A stretch of 64,000 nt of DNA from a virus, in the IMG/VR virus record IMGVR_UViG_3300020720_000005, positions 1-64,000 of that record; one strand, given 5' to 3'. This document shows, in pieces, positions 28,844-36,613 of the stretch. The first letter of the stretch is position 1; each line of letters begins with the position of its first letter. Made by a program: the position numbers and the translations under genes. The notes under the pieces were generated by a model, which saw only the letters and a list, made by a program, of their open reading frames with translations, ran no database searches and had not been told where the DNA came from.

Positions 28844-29350
28844 ATGATTACACTATACTTAGACATGGATGGCGTGCTTTGCAACTTTGACAAAGCATAT
28901 CGCTCTTTACGCACTCATGCAGCTGATGGAAAACGATTTCGTTCAGCTGTTATGGATTTTCACATCTTTGAAGATCTGGAATTTATGCCAGATACACAAG
29001 AATTACTCACTTATGTGAGCAAACTCGACTTAATTAATATTGAAATTCTCACTTCCATGGGAACTTTTGATGTTCAGCAAGGAAATGAAGCAAAAAGACA
29101 AAAACAAAAATGGTTAGATAAATGGAATATTCCATATAAAGCCAATTTTGTTCGTTCTAAAGAAGAAAAATCTAATTTTGCTCACGATCGAGCAATATTA
29201 GTTGATGATTCTCCAGGATGCATCGACCCATTTTCTGCAAAGAATGGATATGGAATTTTACATACACGTTCATCTGATACAATTCAGCAAATTCATGATA
29301 CTATTCGTGGTATTCGTGGGTTATATGCATTAAGGAAAGATTATGCTTGA
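28844..29350 (+). CDS. HAD-superfamily 5'(3')-deoxyribonucleotidase-like
   Basis: A 168-residue HAD phosphatase: the catalytic motif DMDGVLCNF begins at D7, motif II is LTSMG and the C-terminal motif is VDDSPGCID. It resembles the small 5' nucleotidases of T4-like phages that act on dNMPs. The catalytic aspartate is at residue 7, so no later start is possible. The ATG is 6 nt after the -10 box, which makes this the firmest leaderless gene here. Confidence 0.82.
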   Translation: MITLYLDMDGVLCNFDKAYRSLRTHAADGKRFRSAVMDFHIFEDLEFMPDTQELLTYVSKLDLINIEILTSMGTFDVQQGNEAKRQKQKWLDKWNIPYKANFVRSKEEKSNFAHDRAILVDDSPGCIDPFSAKNGYGILHTRSSDTIQQIHDTIRGIRGLYALRKDYA

Positions 29351-29654
29351 TATTTTTGGACCAACTATTGAATGGATTAAAGATGACTGGAGAAGTAACC
29401 CTACTAGATTTGTTCTTGAGCTGCTTGCTTGGGCTATCAGTGTTGGCTGCAGCATCACGATGGCAGTCACAGTCCCTAATCCTCCTCTTATTTTACTATA
29501 CCCTGTCTGGATTAGTGGCTGTGCTCTTTATGCTTATGCTGCTTATACTCGGAAATCGTTTGGGATGCTTGCTAACTATATCTTGTTAACAAGTATTGAT
29601 ACATTTGGATTAATAAGGATGTTGGTGGCGACTGGGGTTTTAAAACACTGGTAA
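29343..29654 (+). CDS. Integral membrane protein, 3 helices
   Basis: A 103-residue protein with a cytosolic start (MLDIFGPTIEWIKDDWRSNPTR) and three predicted membrane helices (about 23-43, 48-68 and 75-98). The segment DWRSNPTRFVLELLAWAISV recurs in marine T4-like phages as an uncharacterised membrane protein. A PnuC-like transporter relation is possible but unproven. Confidence 0.68.
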   Translation: MLDIFGPTIEWIKDDWRSNPTRFVLELLAWAISVGCSITMAVTVPNPPLILLYPVWISGCALYAYAAYTRKSFGMLANYILLTSIDTFGLIRMLVATGVLKHW

Positions 29655-29662
29655 AAGGAAAT

Positions 29663-30235
29663 ATGTTTAAAGATCTAATAATTGTACCAAATTTTTTTGA
29701 TAATCCAGAAGAGATTGTTAATATAGCAAAATCTAACACATTTTATGCTCACACAGAGCACCCCAAAGATAAGGGTACGCAAATTTATTATGGTGGCAAA
29801 CGATCTGAACAATTAGATGAATATACAAATAATATCTTAAGTGATACTTTTATAAAAAAAGTAGTTTTTGATAATATTCCGCCAGACTCAACTAGAAATG
29901 TTGAATATATGGGTAGTGCATATTTTCATTATTTTTCAAAAGAATATCTTGGTGGTAAATCTGAAATACATCAAGACTCTGAATTTCTTTCTGGTGTAAT
30001 TTACTTAAACGACAAACCATTAGAAAACCCAAACGACCATGGAACTATCGTCTTTAATCAAAATAATGATTCATTTATTATGCCATATATATTTAATACA
30101 TTAATTATGTATCGCTCTGATTATATTCATGCCCCACTTGCAGGATTTGGTGAAGATAAAAATAATGGTAGATTATCCCTAGTATTTACTGTACAAAAAC
30201 TTAAATTAGAAATTTCTCGAAAAACTTTATCATGA
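29663..30235 (+). CDS. 2OG-Fe(II) oxygenase-like protein
   Basis: A 190-residue protein with H103/D105 (EIHQDS), SGVIYLND, distal H156 (DYIHAPLAGFG) and R170 (GRLSLVFTV). It is outside the main oxygenase cassette but in a coupled pair with the next gene (4-bp overlap). An AAAGGAAAT ribosome binding site precedes it. Substrate unknown. Confidence 0.76.
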   Translation: MFKDLIIVPNFFDNPEEIVNIAKSNTFYAHTEHPKDKGTQIYYGGKRSEQLDEYTNNILSDTFIKKVVFDNIPPDSTRNVEYMGSAYFHYFSKEYLGGKSEIHQDSEFLSGVIYLNDKPLENPNDHGTIVFNQNNDSFIMPYIFNTLIMYRSDYIHAPLAGFGEDKNNGRLSLVFTVQKLKLEISRKTLS

Positions 30236-30774
30236 ATATTTTTTATCTTGACAACGATCCCCGTAAGTGTGCAGAAATGCACGTTGATAAACATTGCGTA
30301 AAGATGATTCTCGAATATGCACAATTACTTTCTACTGCTCACCGCTATCTTGACGGTATTCTTACTAATGGTTTATCTAAGTCTGGTCGCAAACGGAAGC
30401 AATACATTCTCTCCGATAATCGTGAGCATATATTGTATAGTGCTACTCATATTAACCATCCCTCTGCTGTTTGGGTAAGACAGTCGCTAGAAAATTATCA
30501 ATGGCTTTATAATTTGTTTGTTGACTTATGTTACGAATACAAATTTAGATATAATCGTGATCATAAAACATCATTGTTAATGTCAACATTACAATTTCCA
30601 CCTAATCATATTCCAAAAGATAAATCATTTACTGAACCAACACCAGCGATGCCTGACAAATATAAAGTAGCTGGCAATTCTGTGTTATCGTATCATAATT
30701 ACTATATTGGCGATAAAGCAGAAATGTTTACTTGGAAAAATCGTCAACCACCTAAGTGGATTGCATACGTATAA
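30232..30774 (+). CDS. Conserved T4-like phage protein, function unassigned
   Basis: A 180-residue protein starting MNIFYLDNDPRKCAEMH, with DKHCVKMILEYAQLLSTAHRYLDG and later HPSAVWVRQSLENYQWLYNLF. This is a pattern I recognise from marine T4-like phages as a conserved hypothetical. Clustered histidines (H17, H21, H37, H75) and acidic residues could form a catalytic or metal site. I cannot name the function. Confidence 0.68.
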   Translation: MNIFYLDNDPRKCAEMHVDKHCVKMILEYAQLLSTAHRYLDGILTNGLSKSGRKRKQYILSDNREHILYSATHINHPSAVWVRQSLENYQWLYNLFVDLCYEYKFRYNRDHKTSLLMSTLQFPPNHIPKDKSFTEPTPAMPDKYKVAGNSVLSYHNYYIGDKAEMFTWKNRQPPKWIAYV

Positions 30775-30775
30775 G

Positions 30776-31378
30776 ATGCAGTACATTAATTTATTTCCAA
30801 CACCACTATACGTTGATGAACAATTAGAATTAGCAAAAGAAATTCTTCCAGTGGCAGAAGATTATCTAAATGTATATGGTGACAAATATCTGAATCAACA
30901 AAATTATGATTCAACATATAATATTAATTCTGCTGGATTAAAACAAAGAACAGATGCAAGATTAATTAATCTCAATAATTATATTAAGACTGCATCTAGA
31001 AAATATTTTGAAGATAATTGTATAGATTCTACTGGATGGTCTTTGACACCATATTATTTGTTTAATAAAATAACATCTGGTGGAGCGCATCCACCCCACC
31101 CACACCCAGGATCATTATTATCTGGATGTTTTTATTTAAAAGTACCAAAAGATTCTGCGCCAATTGTATACAATGATCCAAGAGACTATTGGAAATTTAT
31201 ACAATATCCAATTAAATTTGGAGATACTATAGAAAAATATAATTTATTTCCAGAATATGTTATTAACCCAGTTGAAGGAACATTTTTAATGTGGCCAAGT
31301 TGGTTATGTCATGAAGTTCCAGCAAGTGCTAATACTGAAGACAGAATTTGTGTTGCGTTTAATCTTCAACCAAACTAA
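30776..31378 (+). CDS. 2OG-Fe(II) oxygenase, PF13759-like
   Basis: A 200-residue protein with histidines H105/H108/H110 (AHPPHPHPG), SGCFYLKVPKDSAPIVYNDPR, distal H179 (WLCHEVP) and R190. The start at 30776 follows the previous stop by one base and puts the INLFPTPLYV strand at the N-terminus as in the family; an ATG at 30707 would lie inside the upstream gene. Confidence 0.75.
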   Translation: MQYINLFPTPLYVDEQLELAKEILPVAEDYLNVYGDKYLNQQNYDSTYNINSAGLKQRTDARLINLNNYIKTASRKYFEDNCIDSTGWSLTPYYLFNKITSGGAHPPHPHPGSLLSGCFYLKVPKDSAPIVYNDPRDYWKFIQYPIKFGDTIEKYNLFPEYVINPVEGTFLMWPSWLCHEVPASANTEDRICVAFNLQPN

Positions 31379-31381
31379 ATA
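31375..31381 (+). promoter_or_regulatory. Putative late promoter CTAAATA
   Basis: CTAAATA overlaps the oxygenase stop and sits 17 nt before the FmdB-like gene, which has a strong AAGGAGATA ribosome binding site. Confidence 0.5.
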
Positions 31382-31398
31382 GAAGGTAAGGAGATATT

Positions 31399-31647
31399 AT
31401 GCCAACATATGTATTTCGTAATAAAGAAACTGGCGAACAGTTTGAACAAGTGATGAAAATGTCAGAACTCGACCCATTCAGGGAAAATAATCCCCACCTA
31501 GAAACAGTAATCCAATCAGTAGCATTTGGAGATCCTACTAAATTAAGCACAACTCGTAAATTTGATTCAGGATTTAAGGAGGTATTACAAAAAATACACG
31601 AACGATCACCAGGAAGCGAATTAAATAAAACATCGTCACAACTATAA
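31399..31647 (+). CDS. FmdB-like small protein without cysteines
   Basis: An 82-residue protein starting MPTYVFRNKETGEQFEQ like FmdB-type zinc-ribbon proteins, but lacking all zinc-binding cysteines. The C-terminus SGFKEVLQKIHERSPGSEL matches the short T4-like phage versions of this family. Role unknown. Confidence 0.68.
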   Translation: MPTYVFRNKETGEQFEQVMKMSELDPFRENNPHLETVIQSVAFGDPTKLSTTRKFDSGFKEVLQKIHERSPGSELNKTSSQL

Positions 31648-31656
31648 GGAATTCTA

Positions 31657-32427
31657 ATGGCTCGTACTTCGGCAGCAAAAAAAGTAATAGAAATACATAA
31701 TGAAGAACGTGAGTCAAAGCCAGTTGCTAGTAATCAATTAAAATTAAGATTAGATAATTTAAAAACATTTCAACCATTAACTGATAATCAAAAACTATTT
31801 TATAATGCATATAAACAGGGTGACTACTTTATAGCACTCCATGGCGTCGCAGGTACTGGTAAAACTTTCATTGCACTTTATAAAGCAATTGAAGAAGTCC
31901 TCGATAAAACAAATCCATTCAATAAAATTATCGTAGTTCGTTCTGCGGTCCAATCTCGCGAAATTGGTCACCTTCCAGGCGATGTTGGTGAAAAGATGGA
32001 TATCTATGAACAACCATATCGTCAAATCTGCCATCAGTTATTTGATCGTAAAGACGCATGGGATCGTTTAGAAGAACAGGGTTATGTAACTTTTATTTCT
32101 ACCTCGTTTATTCGTGGTATGTCTTTTGATAATGCAATTATTATCGTTGACGAGATGCAGAACTTGACTTATGAAGAGATTGATACAGTTATGACTCGTG
32201 TTGGTCATATGTCTAAAATTATCTGGTGTGGGGATTATCGACAAACCGACCTAAATAAAAGAAAGAACGACGTTACTGGTATTTTAAAGTTTTTTGATAT
32301 TGCTCAACACATGAAAGCATTTACTCGTATTGAATTTACTGTAGATGATATTGTTCGTTCATCACTAGTAAAAGATTATATTTTAGCCAAACTAAAATAT
32401 GAAGATTACGAGGACAAGAAAAAATAA
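31657..32427 (+). CDS. phoH: PhoH-like ATPase
   Basis: A 256-residue PhoH-family protein with Walker A GVAGTGKT (about 65-72), VVRSAVQSREIGHLPGD, Walker B IIIVDEMQN and the WCGDYRQTD sensor region. PhoH-like genes are frequent in phages of aquatic bacteria. The ATPase may be an RNA-associated helicase-like protein; its exact job is unsettled. Confidence 0.92.
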   Translation: MARTSAAKKVIEIHNEERESKPVASNQLKLRLDNLKTFQPLTDNQKLFYNAYKQGDYFIALHGVAGTGKTFIALYKAIEEVLDKTNPFNKIIVVRSAVQSREIGHLPGDVGEKMDIYEQPYRQICHQLFDRKDAWDRLEEQGYVTFISTSFIRGMSFDNAIIIVDEMQNLTYEEIDTVMTRVGHMSKIIWCGDYRQTDLNKRKNDVTGILKFFDIAQHMKAFTRIEFTVDDIVRSSLVKDYILAKLKYEDYEDKKK

Positions 32428-33269
32428 TGTATGATTTTGAGATAACACGTGTCGGTATACCAATTCGTAATACAGACATAACACAAAGTTTTTTAGAAGT
32501 TGTTAATAAATTAAAAACAAGCAATGATTGTATTGCGTTAATGACAGCCGACTATCTTGGAATAGATCATTCTTCTAATCCTGAATATTTAAGTGCTCCT
32601 TCAGGACATGAAATACTTTTTAAAGAGTTTGAATTTAATGTATATGATGGAAATTTAAAATATGGTGTGATGAATACGTTTGGTAGAATATGGAATATTA
32701 ATGATGGAATTCAGAGGGATGGTCCGACAATAATTTCATATTTGTTTAATTTTCTTCAGCAAGAATATAAAAAACTTAAATTTAAACATGTCTATATGTT
32801 TACTCCTGGTAGTCCATATGTGTACGATATGTTTACTGAATTTATAAAAAGAAAACGTGCTTTAAATATTATTGATGCAAGATCTTCTATTCACATATCA
32901 ACTACTTTAATGTCTGAGTATTTAAATGTAGGAAGATTTAATATCCGAGAATATATACCAGATTTTATAGAGGAAAAAGATCCATCATTAAAACCTGGAT
33001 TAAATGTTTTTGGTGGAATTTCTAATAACTATAATCATAATTCTGGTATGCCAATGATAGAACATTTTTTTAAATCTCTAAAATCTTTATTAGACATTAA
33101 TGATTTGTTTTTATATTCAAATATTGGTAAAGATGATGTATTTTTGAAAGCAGTAACATTTGAAGAGGCACTAAATAATGTTGAGTATTTTTCTAATCCA
33201 GATATGATCTTAACGTATGGAGTGTTCAAAAATGATAACAGCAGAACAGTTTGCTCAGATATTTCCTAG
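32427..33269 (+). CDS. Possible tetrapyrrole-methylase-fold protein
   Basis: A 280-residue protein without a clear family. Its order of segments suggests the SAM-dependent tetrapyrrole methylase fold: VGIPIRNTD near the start, CIALMTADYLG, the strand HVYMFTPGSPYVYD (resembling the GDPxxYG loop), then DARSSIHISTTLMSEYLNVG (resembling the PGxSS segment). This is a weak analogy by eye. It shares a one-base overlap with phoH and a 38-bp overlap with the endolysin gene. Confidence 0.5.
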   Translation: MYDFEITRVGIPIRNTDITQSFLEVVNKLKTSNDCIALMTADYLGIDHSSNPEYLSAPSGHEILFKEFEFNVYDGNLKYGVMNTFGRIWNINDGIQRDGPTIISYLFNFLQQEYKKLKFKHVYMFTPGSPYVYDMFTEFIKRKRALNIIDARSSIHISTTLMSEYLNVGRFNIREYIPDFIEEKDPSLKPGLNVFGGISNNYNHNSGMPMIEHFFKSLKSLLDINDLFLYSNIGKDDVFLKAVTFEEALNNVEYFSNPDMILTYGVFKNDNSRTVCSDIS

Positions 33270-33843
33270 AAATACAGACCCACAAGGTTGGGTTGCTTCT
33301 ATGAATAAAACTTTTCCTAATTATGGTATTGATCAACCCCATCGTATTGCAGCATTTCTTGCTCAATGTGGTCATGAGTCAGGTGGATGGGCTATCTTTG
33401 AAGAAAATTTAAATTACTCAGCGCAAGGTTTAATGGGTATTTTTGGTTCGCATTTCCATGGAGATGCTGATCAATATGCTCGTCAACCAGAAAAGATTGC
33501 CAATAGAATCTATGCTAACCGAATGGGCAATGGCGATGAAGCATCTGGTGATGGTTGGAAATATCGTGGACGTGGTCCAATTCAGTTAACTGGTAAAGCC
33601 AATTATACTAAGTTTGCGCAAGATATGTTTGATGACTGGCAAAATTTACTTGATAACCCAGACTGGGTAACGTATGATAAAGATTTCGCTTTAATGTCTG
33701 CGATTTGGTTCTGGAATGCACATAATCTTAATCACTATGCTGATATTGGTGATATTAAAACTATGACTAAGATTATCAATGGTGGTTATCTTGGTCTTGA
33801 TGAACGACAACAATTATATAATCAGATTATTCAATACGTTTAA
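33232..33843 (+). CDS. GH19 endolysin
   Basis: A 203-residue GH19 (chitinase-like) lysozyme that would cleave the glycan strands of peptidoglycan at lysis. It has CGHESGGW with the catalytic glutamate at E49, FEENLNYSAQGLMGIF, and the family signature GRGPIQLTGKANY (about 108-120). No signal peptide, so export would need the holin found at 44098. I start it at 33232 because the domain begins there (MITAEQFAQIF) and GGAGTG precedes it. Confidence 0.9.
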   Translation: MITAEQFAQIFPRNTDPQGWVASMNKTFPNYGIDQPHRIAAFLAQCGHESGGWAIFEENLNYSAQGLMGIFGSHFHGDADQYARQPEKIANRIYANRMGNGDEASGDGWKYRGRGPIQLTGKANYTKFAQDMFDDWQNLLDNPDWVTYDKDFALMSAIWFWNAHNLNHYADIGDIKTMTKIINGGYLGLDERQQLYNQIIQYV

Positions 33844-34496
33844 TGAAAACATTTATACATCATGATATCGCTAAACTTGAACGTGATACATCCCCCGATG
33901 GCACAAGAGTATATAAAACGCCATCGGGTAAATCCTATCCCTCCGTTACGACAGTTACAGGACTGCACTCAGCAAAAGGGATCGCAGAATGGAGAAAACG
34001 AGTTGGCGAAGCAGAAGCAAATAAAATCTCTGGAAGAGCCTCAGCAAGAGGAACGAGGATTCACCAGTATTGTGAAGACTATTTACGAGGAAACCTATTC
34101 GAAGCAGATATGTTCGACCTCCAAATGTTCAACTCTATCAAACCCCTCCTTGACCAAGTTGACAACATCCACTGCTTGGAAACTCCATTATGGTCTGACC
34201 ATTTACAAGTCGCTGGCACAGTTGACTGCATCGCAGAGTTCCAAGGTAAACTTAGTGTTATAGATTTTAAAACATCAAGCAAACCAAAAGATAGAGATGA
34301 CATTCATAACTACTTTATGCAAACTGCAGCATATGCAGTAGCTTTTGAAGAAAGAACAGGAATTCCTATCGGAAGACTTGTTATTATTATGGCAGTTGAT
34401 AATGATGATCCAAGATGGTTTATAGAAAAAAGAGACAATTGGATTGGTGGGTTTAGAAAGTTAAGATTAGATTACAAAAATTTAAAAAATATTTGA
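33843..34496 (+). CDS. PD-(D/E)XK exonuclease (RecB/Cas4/MGME1-like)
   Basis: A 217-residue nuclease of the PDDEXK superfamily. RGTRIHQYCEDYL (about 70-82) carries the motif-I histidine, AGTVDCIAEFQGKLSVIDFKTSSK holds the D...(D)xK catalytic core, and QTAAYAVAFEE is the QxxxY motif. It probably degrades single-stranded or linear host DNA, or helps phage recombination. It overlaps the endolysin stop by one base. Confidence 0.87.
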   Translation: MKTFIHHDIAKLERDTSPDGTRVYKTPSGKSYPSVTTVTGLHSAKGIAEWRKRVGEAEANKISGRASARGTRIHQYCEDYLRGNLFEADMFDLQMFNSIKPLLDQVDNIHCLETPLWSDHLQVAGTVDCIAEFQGKLSVIDFKTSSKPKDRDDIHNYFMQTAAYAVAFEERTGIPIGRLVIIMAVDNDDPRWFIEKRDNWIGGFRKLRLDYKNLKNI

Positions 34497-34503
34497 GGAT
34501 AAA

Positions 34504-34737
34504 ATGATTTTGTTTAAAACTAAATTTTATGAAAAAACAATGCGCTCATTGGGTAAAGTTGTTACATGGCGTATTCTTGTTACGATTACTAATTTTATTG
34601 GTGGTTACTTAGCATCAGGATCTTGGATGGTTGGTTTGGGTGTAGTTTCTTTTGCGCTCGTAGTTAACTCAATTCTATATTTCTTTCATGAACGTGCATG
34701 GAATGTAATTGATGTTGGTAAAGAAGTTAAAGAATAA
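34504..34737 (+). CDS. DUF2061-type membrane protein
   Basis: A 77-residue protein with the DUF2061 pattern: SLGKVVTWRILVTITNFIGGY, a second hydrophobic helix GLGVVSFALVVNSILYF and the ending HERAWNVI. It has two membrane helices; function unknown. Its stop overlaps the -35 box of the tmRNA promoter. Confidence 0.78.
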   Translation: MILFKTKFYEKTMRSLGKVVTWRILVTITNFIGGYLASGSWMVGLGVVSFALVVNSILYFFHERAWNVIDVGKEVKE

Positions 34738-34738
34738 T

Positions 34739-34767
34739 TTGACATTTTAAACTATATAATGTATAAT
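34739..34767 (+). promoter_or_regulatory. Consensus sigma70 promoter of the tmRNA gene
   Basis: TTGACA (34739-34744), 17-bp spacer, TATAAT (34762-34767): perfect consensus at both boxes. The strength fits a stable RNA gene. Confidence 0.9.
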
Positions 34768-35009
34768 AGTGATATGGTTGTATGAAGCAACTAGAAAAGT
34801 GTTCTGGACGGGAGTTCGATTCTCCCCACCTCCACCAAAAGTATATTGACGAACCGAGTTATCGGTAGCAAACATAGAAACTGTGGCAATATACTTCTGA
34901 TGGGGGTGACTAGGTTTCGACAGGGCAACAAGTACAGAAGTGGACAACTTGGCAATGTGAAAGCCATTAGGATTGGGGAAACTCGGTCGAAGAAGCAAAA
35001 AACGTAAAC

Positions 35010-35042
35010 GCAAACGACGAACTGTTCGCATTAGCAGCCTAA
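35010..35042 (+). other. tmRNA tag-peptide reading frame
   Basis: GCA resume codon to TAA encodes ANDELFALAA, a standard proteolysis tag with the ALAA end recognised by ClpXP-type proteases. It sits in the context AAACGCAAACGACGAA, as in bacterial tmRNAs. Confidence 0.93.
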
Positions 35043-35059
35043 ACACTGCTTAGGGTTTC

Positions 35060-35096
35060 GGTAACTTTCCTCGTAACAGAATAAGTTACCATTTTT
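35060..35096 (+). terminator. Terminator of the tmRNA gene
   Basis: GGTAACTT (35060-35067) pairs with AAGTTACC (35083-35090), followed by ATTTTT. It may double as a structural helix of the tmRNA coding piece. Confidence 0.7.
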
Positions 35097-35119
35097 AAAT
35101 TTAAAAAGGAAGTTAATTT

Positions 35120-35575
35120 ATGAAACATTTAGTTCTAGTTGCTGCTTTAATGGCAGCATTTTCTGCCCAAGCATTTGAGGTTGGTGTTACTGGGAGTTAT
35201 GATAACGCAAAACATGATCAAACAGGTTATGGCGTAACTGTTGGTGAACATTTTGGTAAATTTAGCGCAACTGCTGGATTTGATCGTTATAGCAAAGATA
35301 GTTTAAACAAATATAGTATCATTGGTGGTTATGATGTTGCTCAAATTGGCTCTGCAACTTTAACTGCTAAAATTGGTGCAGTATACCTTGATCAAGAAAA
35401 TTCAAAATATTATTCCGATCGTTCTGGCTATGCTGGCGTAGTTGGTGCTGGTGTATCAATCCCAGTAACAAAATCTGTTGCTGCTACTGTTGATTATCGT
35501 TATCAGGCTGGACAATCTCGTGTTGATAACTTAAATGGATCAACTGTATTGGTTGGCGCAAAGTACGCATTTTAA
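35120..35575 (+). CDS. Outer-membrane beta-barrel-like protein
   Basis: A 151-residue protein with a signal peptide (MKHLVLVAALMAAFSAQA), then alternating-hydrophobic beta strands (about eight) rich in Gly/Tyr/Ser, and a C-terminal aromatic residue (GAKYAF) as required for outer-membrane barrel insertion. It looks like a small OmpA/Opa-type barrel. A phage copy could mask or replace a receptor, causing superinfection exclusion; that is inference. An AAAAAGGAAG ribosome binding site precedes it. Confidence 0.75.
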   Translation: MKHLVLVAALMAAFSAQAFEVGVTGSYDNAKHDQTGYGVTVGEHFGKFSATAGFDRYSKDSLNKYSIIGGYDVAQIGSATLTAKIGAVYLDQENSKYYSDRSGYAGVVGAGVSIPVTKSVAATVDYRYQAGQSRVDNLNGSTVLVGAKYAF

Positions 35576-35576
35576 T

Positions 35577-35843
35577 ATGGAAATTAAACCACTGAGAAAA
35601 ATGGTTTTGGTCGCTGAAAATGCAGTTGACCAAACCACTGAATCTGGAATTATTTTAGATGGAACAACATCTAATCGTAATTCAAAAACAGGTACAGTAT
35701 TAGCAATAGGTTCTGAAGTTACCGCAGTTAATGTTGGTGACAAAATTTATTTGGAATGGAATAAAGGTCAAGTCGTTAAGATTGATGATGCTCAACGTGT
35801 AATGATTAAAGAAGAATTTATTGTTGCAGTGGTTGATGCATGA
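35577..35843 (+). CDS. GroES-like co-chaperonin (gp31-like role)
   Basis: An 88-residue protein with the Cpn10 pattern: IKPLRKMVLVAEN at the start, a mobile-loop-like TTESGIILDGTTSNRN, then KTGTVLAIGSEV, VNVGDKIYLEW and the final EEFIVAVV strand. It would cap host GroEL, as T4 gp31 does for folding of the capsid protein. I start it at 35577, one base after the barrel gene stop. Confidence 0.82.
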   Translation: MEIKPLRKMVLVAENAVDQTTESGIILDGTTSNRNSKTGTVLAIGSEVTAVNVGDKIYLEWNKGQVVKIDDAQRVMIKEEFIVAVVDA

Positions 35844-36358
35844 AAGCTGCAGTAGTTTGCAATGGTCCAAGTAGATTTGCTTTTCAAGAAAATTTAGGGT
35901 ATAATTATATTATCGGTTGTAATATACCTTGGACTAAAGTAAATGCAACAGTTATACTTGATGGCAACGTAATACATCGCTGGGCAGGGGATCCTAATCT
36001 GATTTCTTGTCCAGCCTTTTTTACAACCAAAGCATGGCGAACGACTGATGAAGTTAAGTTTAGAGAATATATACTAAACAATAATTTGTTTATTGATATG
36101 ATGCCAGATGCTCCTGAATTCTTTTCAGCTGGTCATGTCGCTGCGCAAATTATGTGTGAAAATGATTTCACAGAACTTGATATATTTGGGGTTGACTCAA
36201 TGTTTAAGGATACTGTTGAAAGTTTTACTAATACATTAGTTTATGATCATAATCCTGATTCAGAACTTCAGCGTATAGTAAATTGGAGGTTGAACTGGGA
36301 TAAACTCCAAAACGATTATCCCGAAGTTACTTTTAATTTTATAAAGGATATAACATGA
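35840..36358 (+). CDS. Hypothetical protein with CNGPS N-terminus
   Basis: A 172-residue Rossmann-like protein starting KAAVVCNGPSRF, with FFSAGHVAAQIMCENDFTELDIFGVDS in the middle. The GNGPS-type start and the SAGHVAAQ...IFGVD layout recall DUF115/MptE-like or sialyltransferase-like proteins found near glycan genes. I cannot assign a substrate. It overlaps the co-chaperonin gene by 4 bp. Confidence 0.6.
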   Translation: MKAAVVCNGPSRFAFQENLGYNYIIGCNIPWTKVNATVILDGNVIHRWAGDPNLISCPAFFTTKAWRTTDEVKFREYILNNNLFIDMMPDAPEFFSAGHVAAQIMCENDFTELDIFGVDSMFKDTVESFTNTLVYDHNPDSELQRIVNWRLNWDKLQNDYPEVTFNFIKDIT

Positions 36359-36534
36359 AAAAAGAATTATTGTTAGCAGCATTAATGGCTAATTTGGCCA
36401 TTAATGCAATCGCAGCAGATGCACCAAAGAAAGAAACAAAAGCAAAAACTACTATTGCTAAAAAAGCGGAAACTCCAAAGGCTCCACCCTCTGGTACAAA
36501 ACCTACTCCAAAGAAAAAAGTAGAAGCGAAGTAA
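36355..36534 (+). CDS. Secreted Lys/Pro-rich small protein
   Basis: A 59-residue protein with a signal peptide (MKKELLLAALMANLAINAIAA) and a mature part made almost only of Lys, Ala, Thr and Pro (KKETKAKTTIAKK; PKAPPSGTKPTPKKK). It is probably periplasmic and unfolded; it may bind the cell wall or lipopolysaccharide. The ATG overlaps the previous stop (ATGA). Confidence 0.62.
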   Translation: MKKELLLAALMANLAINAIAADAPKKETKAKTTIAKKAETPKAPPSGTKPTPKKKVEAK

Positions 36535-36536
36535 TC

Positions 36537-36543
36537 CTAAATA
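36537..36543 (+). promoter_or_regulatory. Putative late promoter CTAAATA
   Basis: CTAAATA, 3 nt after the preceding stop and 70 nt before the next start. It is followed by a pseudoknot-capable leader. Confidence 0.5.
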
Positions 36544-36553
36544 ATTATACACG

Positions 36554-36581
36554 TGGGTTGGTGGAACCCAATAAAACCACC
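36554..36581 (+). promoter_or_regulatory. Putative H-type mRNA pseudoknot in leader
   Basis: Stem 1 is TGGGTT (36554-36559) with AACCCA (36565-36570). The enclosed loop GGTGG (36560-36564) is complementary to CCACC (36577-36581), separated by ATAAAA. An unstructured A/C-rich stretch then leads to the AAAGGAG ribosome binding site. Confidence 0.5.
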
Positions 36582-36613
36582 ATTACACAAACACAACACA
36601 AAGGAGTATTATT

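Larger units (their letters stand above)
34774..35096 (+). ncRNA. ssrA: Circularly permuted (two-piece) tmRNA
   Basis: The 3' acceptor piece is encoded first: T arm GGGAG-TTCGATT-CTCCC (34810-34826), acceptor strand CACCTCC (34827-34833), A73 and CCA ending at 34837. After a spacer closed by a perfect 10-bp helix (34839-34848 with 34887-34896) comes the 5' piece, beginning GGGGGTG (34902-34908), which pairs with the acceptor strand over 7 bp. The 5' piece carries the D-loop-like GACTAGGTTTCGACAGGG region and the tag ORF. It is matured by excision of the spacer and rescues stalled ribosomes with SmpB, presumably from the host. Confidence 0.93.

Noticed and set aside
34768-34837. Ordinary tRNA gene at the T-arm/CCA end before the tmRNA spacer
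   Set aside because: There is no D arm or anticodon arm upstream of the T arm. The acceptor strand pairs with the downstream tmRNA 5' piece instead, so it is the acceptor half of a permuted tmRNA.
34747-35046. Antisense open frame of 99 codons
   Set aside because: It lies across the tmRNA gene, whose structure and tag are clear on the other strand.
36554-36581. preQ1 riboswitch
   Set aside because: The fold is an H-type pseudoknot of similar size, but the loop sequence does not match the preQ1-I consensus and the gene downstream has no queuosine link.
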